Assembly: GCF_003364195.1 (NCBI RefSeq)
Contig: NZ_NXLQ01000001.1
Span: 62,001-126,000 of the forward strand
Direction: 5' to 3'
DNA length: 64,000 bases
Origin: Helicobacter didelphidarum
GTDB taxonomy: Bacteria; Campylobacterota; Campylobacteria; Campylobacterales; Helicobacteraceae
This document shows positions 10,401 through 17,467 of this stretch, in pieces (position 1 is the first letter of the stretch; every line of letters starts with the position of its first letter). The notes beneath the pieces were generated by a model. The model did no database searches and was not told the DNA's origin. It saw nothing but the letters and a program-made list of their open reading frames with translations. The translations under genes were made by a program, and so were the position numbers.

Positions 10401-10722
10401 TTGGGGGAGATACTGGAGTTGGGATTCTAAAGAAACTTGGTCTCTTGTATCAGTAGGTGTTTATGCGTGTGTTTTGCATGTGCGATTGCTCCGTCCTCTT
10501 TATTTACCTTATATTTTTAATGTGTTTGCCGTTCTTGCATTTTATAGTATTATTATGACTTATTTTGGGGTGAATTACTATCTTGCTACGGGATTACATT
10601 CCTATGCTCGAGGTGATGTTGGTGGCATCAATGCTAAAATATATCTTGCACTTATTTTGACATTTTTACTAATATTTATCTCATTCTTCAAAAGAAAGCT
10701 TATGTTCAACAAGGATTTTTAA
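7498..10722 (+). CDS. ccsBA: Cytochrome c biogenesis protein CcsBA (ResB-ResC fusion)
   Basis: 1074 residues, the large fused form of System II cytochrome c synthase found in Helicobacter and relatives. The N-terminal ResB half has three early membrane segments, a big periplasmic domain and further segments near residues 358-376 and 394-416. After a charged low-complexity linker (about 440-510) and a long soluble stretch comes the CcsA half from about 765. CcsA features are visible: GHTLGLILRW and GGHAPWSNPYES near 811-830, a membrane histidine in NIHVAVIVASYG, the WWD haem-handling motif WGRYWSWDSKE near 970, and a last loop histidine in TGLHSYARGD. It exports haem and attaches it to CxxCH motifs. 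The thioredoxin-fold genes before it are its probable partners. Confidence 0.95.
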   Translation: MVKAPPLIQSIINNIFASIPLSIFLILVYAIAIGWATFIEKDFGTLVANDVIYHSWWFEFLNVWLLINILGCMYKSAKINLKVNVQIFHIALVIIIIGAGITRYFGFEGRMVLADGETSSFIASNDSFLNVLVSNDVGDDGTQSDIIPLESFKKGYDIMLSPYVRFSSFDLDTKEVFDKKLRIKSINVINYSLASLFSEAAKEKKEVSDQEIKEKQKENHYVAKFEVEYDGITKEMFLSNRGEIRSERFGNRYVTLSWGPKSILLPFSLKLEKFEVLTYPGSLLESSFASYVEVIDPEHTNYKYKIFMNNVLDYRGYRFFQSEYNVERDENGEMKRDETGMPIYTGTILAVNNDPGKVPTYIGYTLMILGAIWLLFDNSSRFRKLSNCVKSQKIFSVLIPFTISFFAISVPHVGFAQDSIQLSSEESLVKNDMEKHLVLDSNNFFLALNESKKIESSSSQRKDEENISKQTDTEDSEEVKKRLEQFVAYNKSIEQKNQKLEPLINDMSKEAIQKRVDGLKKIPKKSLKIFAKLQIQGMEGRVKLFDTYSDEVMRKIVGKTHIYGLDHNQFLLGIMVMPKDMAKLRFIKVKDPEIRKLLGVLDKEYVSFEDLFYSDKLDDVYDFATYHDQRLMGRFLSAYKLYHFSNIARKKPEWERNEFDKEVLKLDEKMDMLLPYSIWDYMKIFPEVGDDNWKIMGNPHLSKDLFTKYFYLSFITESRMGINLHEWKDFDTAIDLLHRYQRNTAGKLLLDSTHVKSELLLNQLNIFPVVEYFYLCIGILLFFIALIAIIVNKKIPKWLGKGLYSILLIAFLGHTLGLILRWYIGGHAPWSNPYESMLYIAWASALSGIIILRKSYFAMCGASFLAGMALVVAHWGFMDPYIGNLQPVLHSYWLNIHVAVIVASYGFLGLSLMLGVTNLILFIFRKESRPQIDKSIVSLSAINEMSMIIGILMLIVGTFLGGVWANESWGRYWSWDSKETWSLVSVGVYACVLHVRLLRPLYLPYIFNVFAVLAFYSIIMTYFGVNYYLATGLHSYARGDVGGINAKIYLALILTFLLIFISFFKRKLMFNKDF

Positions 10723-10738
10723 TATCAAAAAATACAAG

Positions 10739-10779
10739 CAGACATTAAAAAACGCTTTTTTGTAACTATTTTTAGTCTG
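10739..10779 (+). terminator. Possible terminator hairpin after ccsBA
   Basis: CAGAC pairs with GTCTG, extended by TAAAAA pairing with TTTTTA across a two-base bulge; the loop is long. It sits 16 bases after the ccsBA stop codon. Without a clean T-run it is only a candidate. Confidence 0.35.
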
Positions 10780-10878
10780 TTCGTAAGATTATAATAAAAA
10801 TTTTAAGAATTTTATGTGTTGATTGATTTTTCTAGAGATTGTTGCAAAGATATAATATTGTAAAACCAGGGAGTAGAT

Positions 10879-11841
10879 ATGTTAATTGTGAGATTAGATG
10901 GTGGGCTTGGAAATCAAATGTTTCAATATGCTTTCGCAAAAAAACTAGAATCGAAAGGTTATGAAGTTGGGATTGATATATCATGGTATGCAGATAAAAA
11001 AAATACTAATCCAACTATCGCAAATTTTGCACAAAATCAACATGCAACAATTCGGAATCTTGAAATCTCTCATTATAACTTAAGTCTGCCTCTTTTATCA
11101 GATTTTAATCCATATGATTTTTTCATATTGCATGATAGATTTTATGTGTTGCGTAATAAAATAAATCGTTTTTTGCCTAGACCATTAAGAATGAAAAATT
11201 ATAAGTTTTTTATTCCAGATGATGTAAAATTATGCAAAATAATACAAGAAAATAAGCCCTATTTCCCAGACTATGCTTATTTTTCAGGATTTTACCAGAA
11301 TCTTTCTTGTATCGTAGAGCCACAAGATATTTCAGGGGATTTTTCTCTTAAAAATCCTCTTTCACAGGCAAATCAAGCTTTAAAAGAACAAATCGCTTCT
11401 TTCCAAGATTCTGTATTTTTGCACATTCGTAGAGGAGATTATCTTGCGTTTGAGCGATACATTCATCTTACAGAGAGATATTATAATCAAGCTTTATATA
11501 TGATGAAAACAAAAAAAGATTCTTTCCATGTTTTTGTATTTAGTAATGATATACAATGGTGTAAGGAATATTTTATAAAACAATTAGATAATACATTAAT
11601 GCAGAATCTGACATTTGAATTTATTGGAAACAATGATGAGGGTAATGCTATTATAGATATGGAACTTATGCGTACATGTAAACATGGAATTATTGCAAAC
11701 TCAACTTTTAGTTGGTGGGCTGCTTATTTATTAAAATCAAAGGATAAAATTATTATTGCCCCTTCAAGATTCCTTCAAGATTCTACAATAGAAAGAATGA
11801 AATTGCTTTATCCGCAAGAATGGACTTTAATAGAAGTTTAA
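10879..11841 (+). CDS. Alpha-1,2-fucosyltransferase, glycosyltransferase family 11
   Basis: 320 residues. The N-terminus RLDGGLGNQMFQYAFA is the GT11 signature, and FLHIRRGDY is the HxRRxDY motif that binds GDP-fucose; the C-terminal NSTFSWWAAYLL segment is also typical. The enzyme transfers fucose from GDP-fucose to galactose in alpha-1,2 linkage, on LPS O-chains or capsule; the H. pylori homologue FutC makes Lewis Y/H-type antigens that mimic host glycans. Here the gene is solitary, with no other sugar-transfer genes touching it. Unlike futC it has no poly-C tract; an A8 run near 10994-11001 is the only obvious slippage site. The acceptor cannot be read from sequence. Confidence 0.92.
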   Translation: MLIVRLDGGLGNQMFQYAFAKKLESKGYEVGIDISWYADKKNTNPTIANFAQNQHATIRNLEISHYNLSLPLLSDFNPYDFFILHDRFYVLRNKINRFLPRPLRMKNYKFFIPDDVKLCKIIQENKPYFPDYAYFSGFYQNLSCIVEPQDISGDFSLKNPLSQANQALKEQIASFQDSVFLHIRRGDYLAFERYIHLTERYYNQALYMMKTKKDSFHVFVFSNDIQWCKEYFIKQLDNTLMQNLTFEFIGNNDEGNAIIDMELMRTCKHGIIANSTFSWWAAYLLKSKDKIIIAPSRFLQDSTIERMKLLYPQEWTLIEV

Positions 11842-11908
11842 AGTGATTGCTTATATTTTTAGAATCTTAGCAATTCTCAAAAAGTTATGTTTTCAATATC
11901 TATAAAAA

Positions 11909-11925
11909 ATGAACTAAGTTCATTC
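11909..11925. repeat. Perfect inverted repeat (AATGAACT-A-AGTTCATT)
   Basis: Eight-base arms around a single central A in the spacer between the fucosyltransferase and alpha-2-macroglobulin genes. It could be a regulatory dyad or part of the 3' end structure of the upstream mRNA. Confidence 0.6.
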
Positions 11926-11950
11926 ATCAAAAATTTAGATTAAAAGCTTA

Positions 11951-11990
11951 TTTCTCTATTTTTATTAGAATAATAAATAGGGAAATTTTC
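11951..11990 (+). terminator. Intrinsic terminator between fucosyltransferase and A2M genes
   Basis: A long hairpin: TTTCTCTAT plus TTATTA pairs with TAATAA plus ATAGGGAAA around a GAA loop, with a two-base TT bulge and one G-U pair, followed by TTTTC. It is about 110 bases after the fucosyltransferase stop and upstream of the A2M promoter, so the two genes are separate transcription units. Confidence 0.6.
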
Positions 11991-12016
11991 TTAAATATTA
12001 TATATATATAGTTTTA

Positions 12017-12025
12017 TGATATAAT
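12017..12025 (+). promoter_or_regulatory. Extended -10 promoter of the A2M-pbpC operon
   Basis: TGATATAAT lies 36 bases upstream of the preferred ATG at 12062, giving a leader of about 30 bases. Confidence 0.55.
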
Positions 12026-12061
12026 TCATGCCATATTTTACATTAATTTTTGGGGTTTGGT

Positions 12062-15000
12062 ATGGTAAAAGTTCTTTTTTTTCTTCGTTTCTTGTTTATA
12101 GGTTTTTTTATTTTAACTGGTTCATTTACATTTTATGGTTGCAACTCAAACAATTCTGAAATAGATAAGCTTACCACTGGTGAAGTCTCTACAATAGTGC
12201 AACCTTATATTATTTTTAAAGATAATATCGTAGATTCTAGTAATATTGGTGTTTTCCATGCAGAATCTTTTAGGCTTAATAATGAAGAAATATCTGCTCG
12301 TTATAATTTTATTAATAACAATAAAATGGTAATTTATTTTCCTAAACCACTCCATTCTAATACTCCATACACACTTGAAGTTCCAATGGAAAAGATTGCA
12401 AAAGATATGAAAGTTCAAGTCAAGAGTAAAACTATTATTTTAAAATTTAAGACAGCTCCTACCTCTATTGAAGTAGAAAATTTAACATTTTCAAATGCAA
12501 GTCCAAAATCTGTCAAACTGAATGCTACTATTGCATTATCGCAAACTATTGATTTGAATACTCTCACAAAAGCAACAAAGGTTCAGAGTGATGATGGTAA
12601 GAATATTCCATTTAAAATTACAGAGGATTCTAATAGCATGGGATTTGCTCTTATGACAAATGAAATTTCTAAACCAAAAGAGAAAGACATAAATTTTACG
12701 ATAAGTTTTGATTCTAAAATGTTAGGTTTGCGAGATGATGTAAAATTTTCTATACCTCTTGTAACAGAATCAAATTTTATAGTGCAAGATGTGAAAGCAA
12801 AACCGGGTGAATTTCCAAGCATTAACATTTCTTTTTCTCAAGAATTACTTAAGAATATAAACCTTAAGGATTATATTAAGGTCTCTCCTGCCATTGATTT
12901 TAGTGTTGCACAAGCCGGAAATACAATTTATCTCACAGGAGCTTTTAATACTGAAACAAATTATAGTGTAAGTATTCTTAAGGGTTTAAAATCACAAAAT
13001 AACAAGACACTGCAAGAAACTTATGAAACAAGCATAAAGATTAAAGATATTCCTCCAAGCATTGTTTTTTCAAGTACTGGAGTTTTTTTACCACAAAGTG
13101 CAAATAAAAAAGTTGCTTTTAAAACAATGAATGTAAAAAAAGTTCAAGCAAAAGTAACACGTATATATCCCAATAATATTACACAATTTCTTTATGATGA
13201 TAATTTTGTTGGGGCTACGAATAATACATCAAGAAGCATTTATTACAATATTTATCGTATTGGCGATGAAGTGTTTAAAAAAGATTTTGATATTGAGAAT
13301 ACAAAAAATACATGGATACAAAACGAACTTGATTTAAGCGGTCTTAAAGATTCTAAAGGTGTATTTATTGTAGAATTAAGCTATCAGAAAAAAGATGTCG
13401 CCGGCAGTGCGACTAATTCTTCTGGTGAAGAAGATGATTATTATGATAATGTAAATCGAATTGGCAAACATCTTGTGTTTTCAAATATTGCTCTGATTGC
13501 ACAACAAGGTAACGATACAATCACTGCGAGTGCGTTAAATATCACAACAAATGCCCCTATGAATGGTGTAAAAATTAGTGCGATAAATCGTAAAAATCAA
13601 ATCGTTGCTCAAGCAACAACAAATGCAAGTGGTGATGCAATATTGAATCTTAAAAAGCAAGAAGTGCTTTATCTTCTTGCAGAATCTCAAGGAGATGCAA
13701 CTTTACTGAAATTATCAAGCACGAATGTAAGTACAGATGGTTTTGATGTTGGTGGAAGTACATTTCAAAATGGAATCAAAACATTTATTTATACTGAACG
13801 AGGTGTTTATAGACCCGGAGATAATTTGCATTTAAATGCTATTATTCGCAATAATGATTCTCCATTACTTATAGATCATCCCATTTATCTTACACTCACT
13901 TCTCCACGTGGTAAAAAAATGCTTGATGAATATACCCTACATCAAATAAGCGATGGAGTGTATTATTATCAATTTAATATTCCTAAAGATGCTGATACTG
14001 GTGTATGGACGGCAAAGATAAATGTTGGCGGTAATTCATTTTATAAAAACTTTTCTGTCGAAACTATTGTTCCTGATAGAATCAAAGTTGCTATTAAGGC
14101 AGAGGAAACTCTTGATATAAAACAAAATAAGAAATTGCAATTTTCATTGCAGGGGGATTATCTTTTTGGAGCTCCTGCGAGCGATTTAGAATATAGCACC
14201 GAAATGTATATTCAAAAGCAAGAATTCCATAGTAAAACATATAAAAACTATATTTTTGATAATGCAAGTTCTATGAATTATAGCTACAATGATATTGTAA
14301 AGGGGAAATTAGATTCTAATGGATTTACGCAAAAAAGTTTTGATTTAAATAATATTGCACAAATAAACACTAATTTACGAGCTACTCTTGTAGCAAAAGT
14401 ATCAGAAAAAAGTTCCCGTTCTGTTACTACACACAAAAGCATACTTTTGAAACAATACGATTCATTTGTGGGTATTGGAAGACCAAATAGCACATATATC
14501 TCAACCAAACAAGAAATTAGTTTGCCAATTATTTCTATTGTGAGTGATGATTCTAAACTATTGTCTGGCAGAAAACTTTCTTATAAAATTTATCGCAATA
14601 GTTATTCTTGGTGGTGGGATTATGATTATGGATCTTCACGATCAATTAAGACTGATAGTAATACCGAAGTCATTGCAGAAGGAACAATCATAAGCCAAGA
14701 TAAGCCTGTATTTTTAAAACATACTTTTCAAGAAAGAGGTGATATTCTCATTGAGGTAACAGATGTAGAGAATGGATCAACAAGTTCGATTTCATTATAT
14801 GCATCTGAATGGGGTGATCCGTTGAATGCAAAAAAAGTAACTGCATTAAAAATTTGGAGTGATAAGACAGAATATAGCGATAGGCAACATGCAAAAATTA
14901 GTTTTGAAGGCACAGATAATGCAAAAGCATTGATTACACTTAATAAAGATGGAAAAATTCTAAAAAGATTTTGGAGAAATGTCCAAAAAGGTGTAAATTC

Positions 15001-17467
15001 ATTTGATATTCCTATAGATTCTCAACTTGCACCAAATGCGTATGTGAGTGTTTCATTGTTGCAAGATTATAATACAACAGATAATGATCTTTCTTTGCGA
15101 CTTTTTGGAGTTGTGCCAATTATGGTAAAGGATTCAAAAAGCATTTTAACTCTTGAGCTTGATGCACCACAAGAAGTTTTACCAAATAGCGATTTTGAAG
15201 TAAAAATTAGCAATGCAGAGAAAAAACAAGCAACCTTTACACTTGCAATTGTAGATGAAGGTTTGTTGGGACTAACAGATTTCAAGACACCGGACCCATG
15301 GGACTATTTTTATGCGAAACTTTCTCTTGCACTCAAAACTTTTGATACTTATGATTTGATTATTTCTAAAACATTTGGTAAAGTGCATAATATTTTAAAA
15401 GCTGGTGGCGATGGAGGTGATGAAGAAATGAGTGCAACAAATGCAAAACAAAAACGTGATGAAAATGCAGAACGATTTAAACCTGTTGTGCTTTATACTG
15501 CACCCGTAAGCACAGATTCTCATGGTAATGCCACACTCAAATTTAAAATGCCCTCATATATAGGAAGCGTTAGAGTTATGGCAGTTGCAAGCAATGCTAC
15601 AAGTATTGGATCTGCCCAGAAGAATATTACGGTATCTGCACCTGTTGTGATGATGCCAACACTTCCTAGATCATTAAAGGTTGGCGATAAGTTTAGTTTG
15701 CCAATCGAGTTATTTCCAACGAAAAATGATATAAAGAATGCCACCATCAAGCTTACAGCCCAAAAAGGATTAGTGAAATTGAATACAAATCAAGTAGAAG
15801 TGAAATTCAAAGATAAAACTTCACAAACAATTATTATTGAGGGTCAAGTAACAAATGCTATGGGTGTAGAAAAAATTGATATTGCTTTACAAACAAAAGG
15901 CTTTAATATGACAGATTCTACAGAAATCGATATAAAAGCGATTAATCCTTATATAACAAGTGTGCAAAAGCAAATTCTTGCACCAAATAAAACTATTCAG
16001 ATAAACGCTCCAAAAGATTTTGTAATCGGTTCAAATAAAGGATTTTTAAACATTTCTGGATCACCTATCATTTCAATTGATCATCGTGTGCGGTGGCTCA
16101 TTCATTATCCTTATGGTTGTGCAGAACAGACAACTTCAAGTGTTTTACCGCAGCTATTTCTTGATAAAATAAGTCATGCAAAATTCATTGATAAAGAAGA
16201 GATAGCAAACAATATTAATGCGGGTATTAGACGCTTACAAAGTTTTCAGGTAGCAAATGGGGGATTAGCATATTGGCAAGGAGATAGAAAGGCTGATGTG
16301 TGGGGTAGCAATTATGCTGGTCATTTCTTACTTTTGGCACAACAAAATGGTTACTTTGTGCCTCATGAGTTTTTGCGTAAGTGGATTAATTATCAGATTA
16401 ACTATACAAAGAGTGTTGATTCTGTAAATTCCGCACAGATTTATTCACTCTATCTTTTAGCACTTGCGAAAGAGGCACAAATTGGTGTAATGAATGCCAT
16501 TTATGAGGATAACCTATCAAAACTTTCTGTAACAGATAAATGGTTGCTTGGTGCGACATATAAACTTGCAGGGAAAGAAGATATAGCAAAGAAGATTACA
16601 AATAATCTTGGGATTACTCCTGATGGTTCAAAAGAATATTATTCTTATAGCTATGGGTCAAAATTGCGCGATGAAGCTATCATTCTTTCAGCATACCACA
16701 CTATTTATGGCACAACACATGAGGCTTTATTAAATAGTATTGCAACTGCATTGGAATCTGAAGCATGGTATTCAACTCAAACTCTTGGTTACTCTTTGAT
16801 GGCTCTTGGTGAGATAAAAAGAGATTCCCAAGATATGCAAATAGCTGGTCTCATTGATATTAATAAGCAAAAACAAGAATTTGATTCAATGACAAATTCA
16901 TTGCAGTTTGTACTTAATAGTGGAAATGCAACAATTACCTCTAAAAGTCAAAAAGATCTGTTTATAGGATATGTATGGGAGGGAGTTCCTCTTGATCCTA
17001 TGCCCGAAGTTGCAAAAAATATTCGTATTACACAAGAATTCTTAGACAATGAAGGCAAGTCAATTGATATTTCGAATCTTACCTCTGGAACAAGCTTTTG
17101 GATTCGCTTAACACTTTCTAAGGTTGATCAACCTGTGAATGTCTCAAATGTTGCCATTACACAAGGTTTACCAAGTGGTTGGGAGATTGAGAATCTACGA
17201 TTAAACAATGATTCATTGCCGAGTTTTATTGTCCAACAACAAATCAATAATATTGCTTATACTGATATTCGTGATGATAAGATTATGTGGTTCTTTGATT
17301 TTTATGATAATTCTCAGAATAATAGCAATGTGCAACAAGCTTATGTGAAAATTAATGTCATTACACCCGGGGAATATACCCTCCCACCAGCTTATGCTGA
17401 AGCAATGTATGATAATAATTATCAAGCAAATACAAAAGCTATCAAAATAAAGGTTAAAGCGAAGTAA
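12062..17467 (+). CDS. Bacterial alpha-2-macroglobulin, YfhM type (lipoprotein)
   Basis: 1801 residues. The leader ends in TFYGC, making Cys27 a plausible lipidation site, so the protein is probably anchored in the periplasm. Successive macroglobulin beta domains follow, including the TERGVYRPGDNLHLNAIIRN segment typical of MG domains. The thioester site is GCAEQ (Cys1353-Gln1356) inside YPYGCAEQTTSSVLP, followed by an alpha-helical thioester domain. Such proteins trap proteases that cleave the bait region; GGDGGDEEMSATNAKQKRDE near residue 1120 is a flexible acidic stretch that could be bait. The gene overlaps pbpC by one base (TAATG), the same pairing as yfhM-pbpC of E. coli, consistent with defence when the envelope is breached. 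ATG 12062 follows GGGGTTTGGT; an upstream TTG at 12050 is less likely. Confidence 0.93.
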   Translation: MVKVLFFLRFLFIGFFILTGSFTFYGCNSNNSEIDKLTTGEVSTIVQPYIIFKDNIVDSSNIGVFHAESFRLNNEEISARYNFINNNKMVIYFPKPLHSNTPYTLEVPMEKIAKDMKVQVKSKTIILKFKTAPTSIEVENLTFSNASPKSVKLNATIALSQTIDLNTLTKATKVQSDDGKNIPFKITEDSNSMGFALMTNEISKPKEKDINFTISFDSKMLGLRDDVKFSIPLVTESNFIVQDVKAKPGEFPSINISFSQELLKNINLKDYIKVSPAIDFSVAQAGNTIYLTGAFNTETNYSVSILKGLKSQNNKTLQETYETSIKIKDIPPSIVFSSTGVFLPQSANKKVAFKTMNVKKVQAKVTRIYPNNITQFLYDDNFVGATNNTSRSIYYNIYRIGDEVFKKDFDIENTKNTWIQNELDLSGLKDSKGVFIVELSYQKKDVAGSATNSSGEEDDYYDNVNRIGKHLVFSNIALIAQQGNDTITASALNITTNAPMNGVKISAINRKNQIVAQATTNASGDAILNLKKQEVLYLLAESQGDATLLKLSSTNVSTDGFDVGGSTFQNGIKTFIYTERGVYRPGDNLHLNAIIRNNDSPLLIDHPIYLTLTSPRGKKMLDEYTLHQISDGVYYYQFNIPKDADTGVWTAKINVGGNSFYKNFSVETIVPDRIKVAIKAEETLDIKQNKKLQFSLQGDYLFGAPASDLEYSTEMYIQKQEFHSKTYKNYIFDNASSMNYSYNDIVKGKLDSNGFTQKSFDLNNIAQINTNLRATLVAKVSEKSSRSVTTHKSILLKQYDSFVGIGRPNSTYISTKQEISLPIISIVSDDSKLLSGRKLSYKIYRNSYSWWWDYDYGSSRSIKTDSNTEVIAEGTIISQDKPVFLKHTFQERGDILIEVTDVENGSTSSISLYASEWGDPLNAKKVTALKIWSDKTEYSDRQHAKISFEGTDNAKALITLNKDGKILKRFWRNVQKGVNSFDIPIDSQLAPNAYVSVSLLQDYNTTDNDLSLRLFGVVPIMVKDSKSILTLELDAPQEVLPNSDFEVKISNAEKKQATFTLAIVDEGLLGLTDFKTPDPWDYFYAKLSLALKTFDTYDLIISKTFGKVHNILKAGGDGGDEEMSATNAKQKRDENAERFKPVVLYTAPVSTDSHGNATLKFKMPSYIGSVRVMAVASNATSIGSAQKNITVSAPVVMMPTLPRSLKVGDKFSLPIELFPTKNDIKNATIKLTAQKGLVKLNTNQVEVKFKDKTSQTIIIEGQVTNAMGVEKIDIALQTKGFNMTDSTEIDIKAINPYITSVQKQILAPNKTIQINAPKDFVIGSNKGFLNISGSPIISIDHRVRWLIHYPYGCAEQTTSSVLPQLFLDKISHAKFIDKEEIANNINAGIRRLQSFQVANGGLAYWQGDRKADVWGSNYAGHFLLLAQQNGYFVPHEFLRKWINYQINYTKSVDSVNSAQIYSLYLLALAKEAQIGVMNAIYEDNLSKLSVTDKWLLGATYKLAGKEDIAKKITNNLGITPDGSKEYYSYSYGSKLRDEAIILSAYHTIYGTTHEALLNSIATALESEAWYSTQTLGYSLMALGEIKRDSQDMQIAGLIDINKQKQEFDSMTNSLQFVLNSGNATITSKSQKDLFIGYVWEGVPLDPMPEVAKNIRITQEFLDNEGKSIDISNLTSGTSFWIRLTLSKVDQPVNVSNVAITQGLPSGWEIENLRLNNDSLPSFIVQQQINNIAYTDIRDDKIMWFFDFYDNSQNNSNVQQAYVKINVITPGEYTLPPAYAEAMYDNNYQANTKAIKIKVKAK

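Noticed and set aside
11990-12012. TA-dinucleotide run as a microsatellite switch
   Set aside because: The run before the A2M promoter is short and typical of AT-rich spacers here; no evidence of variation.
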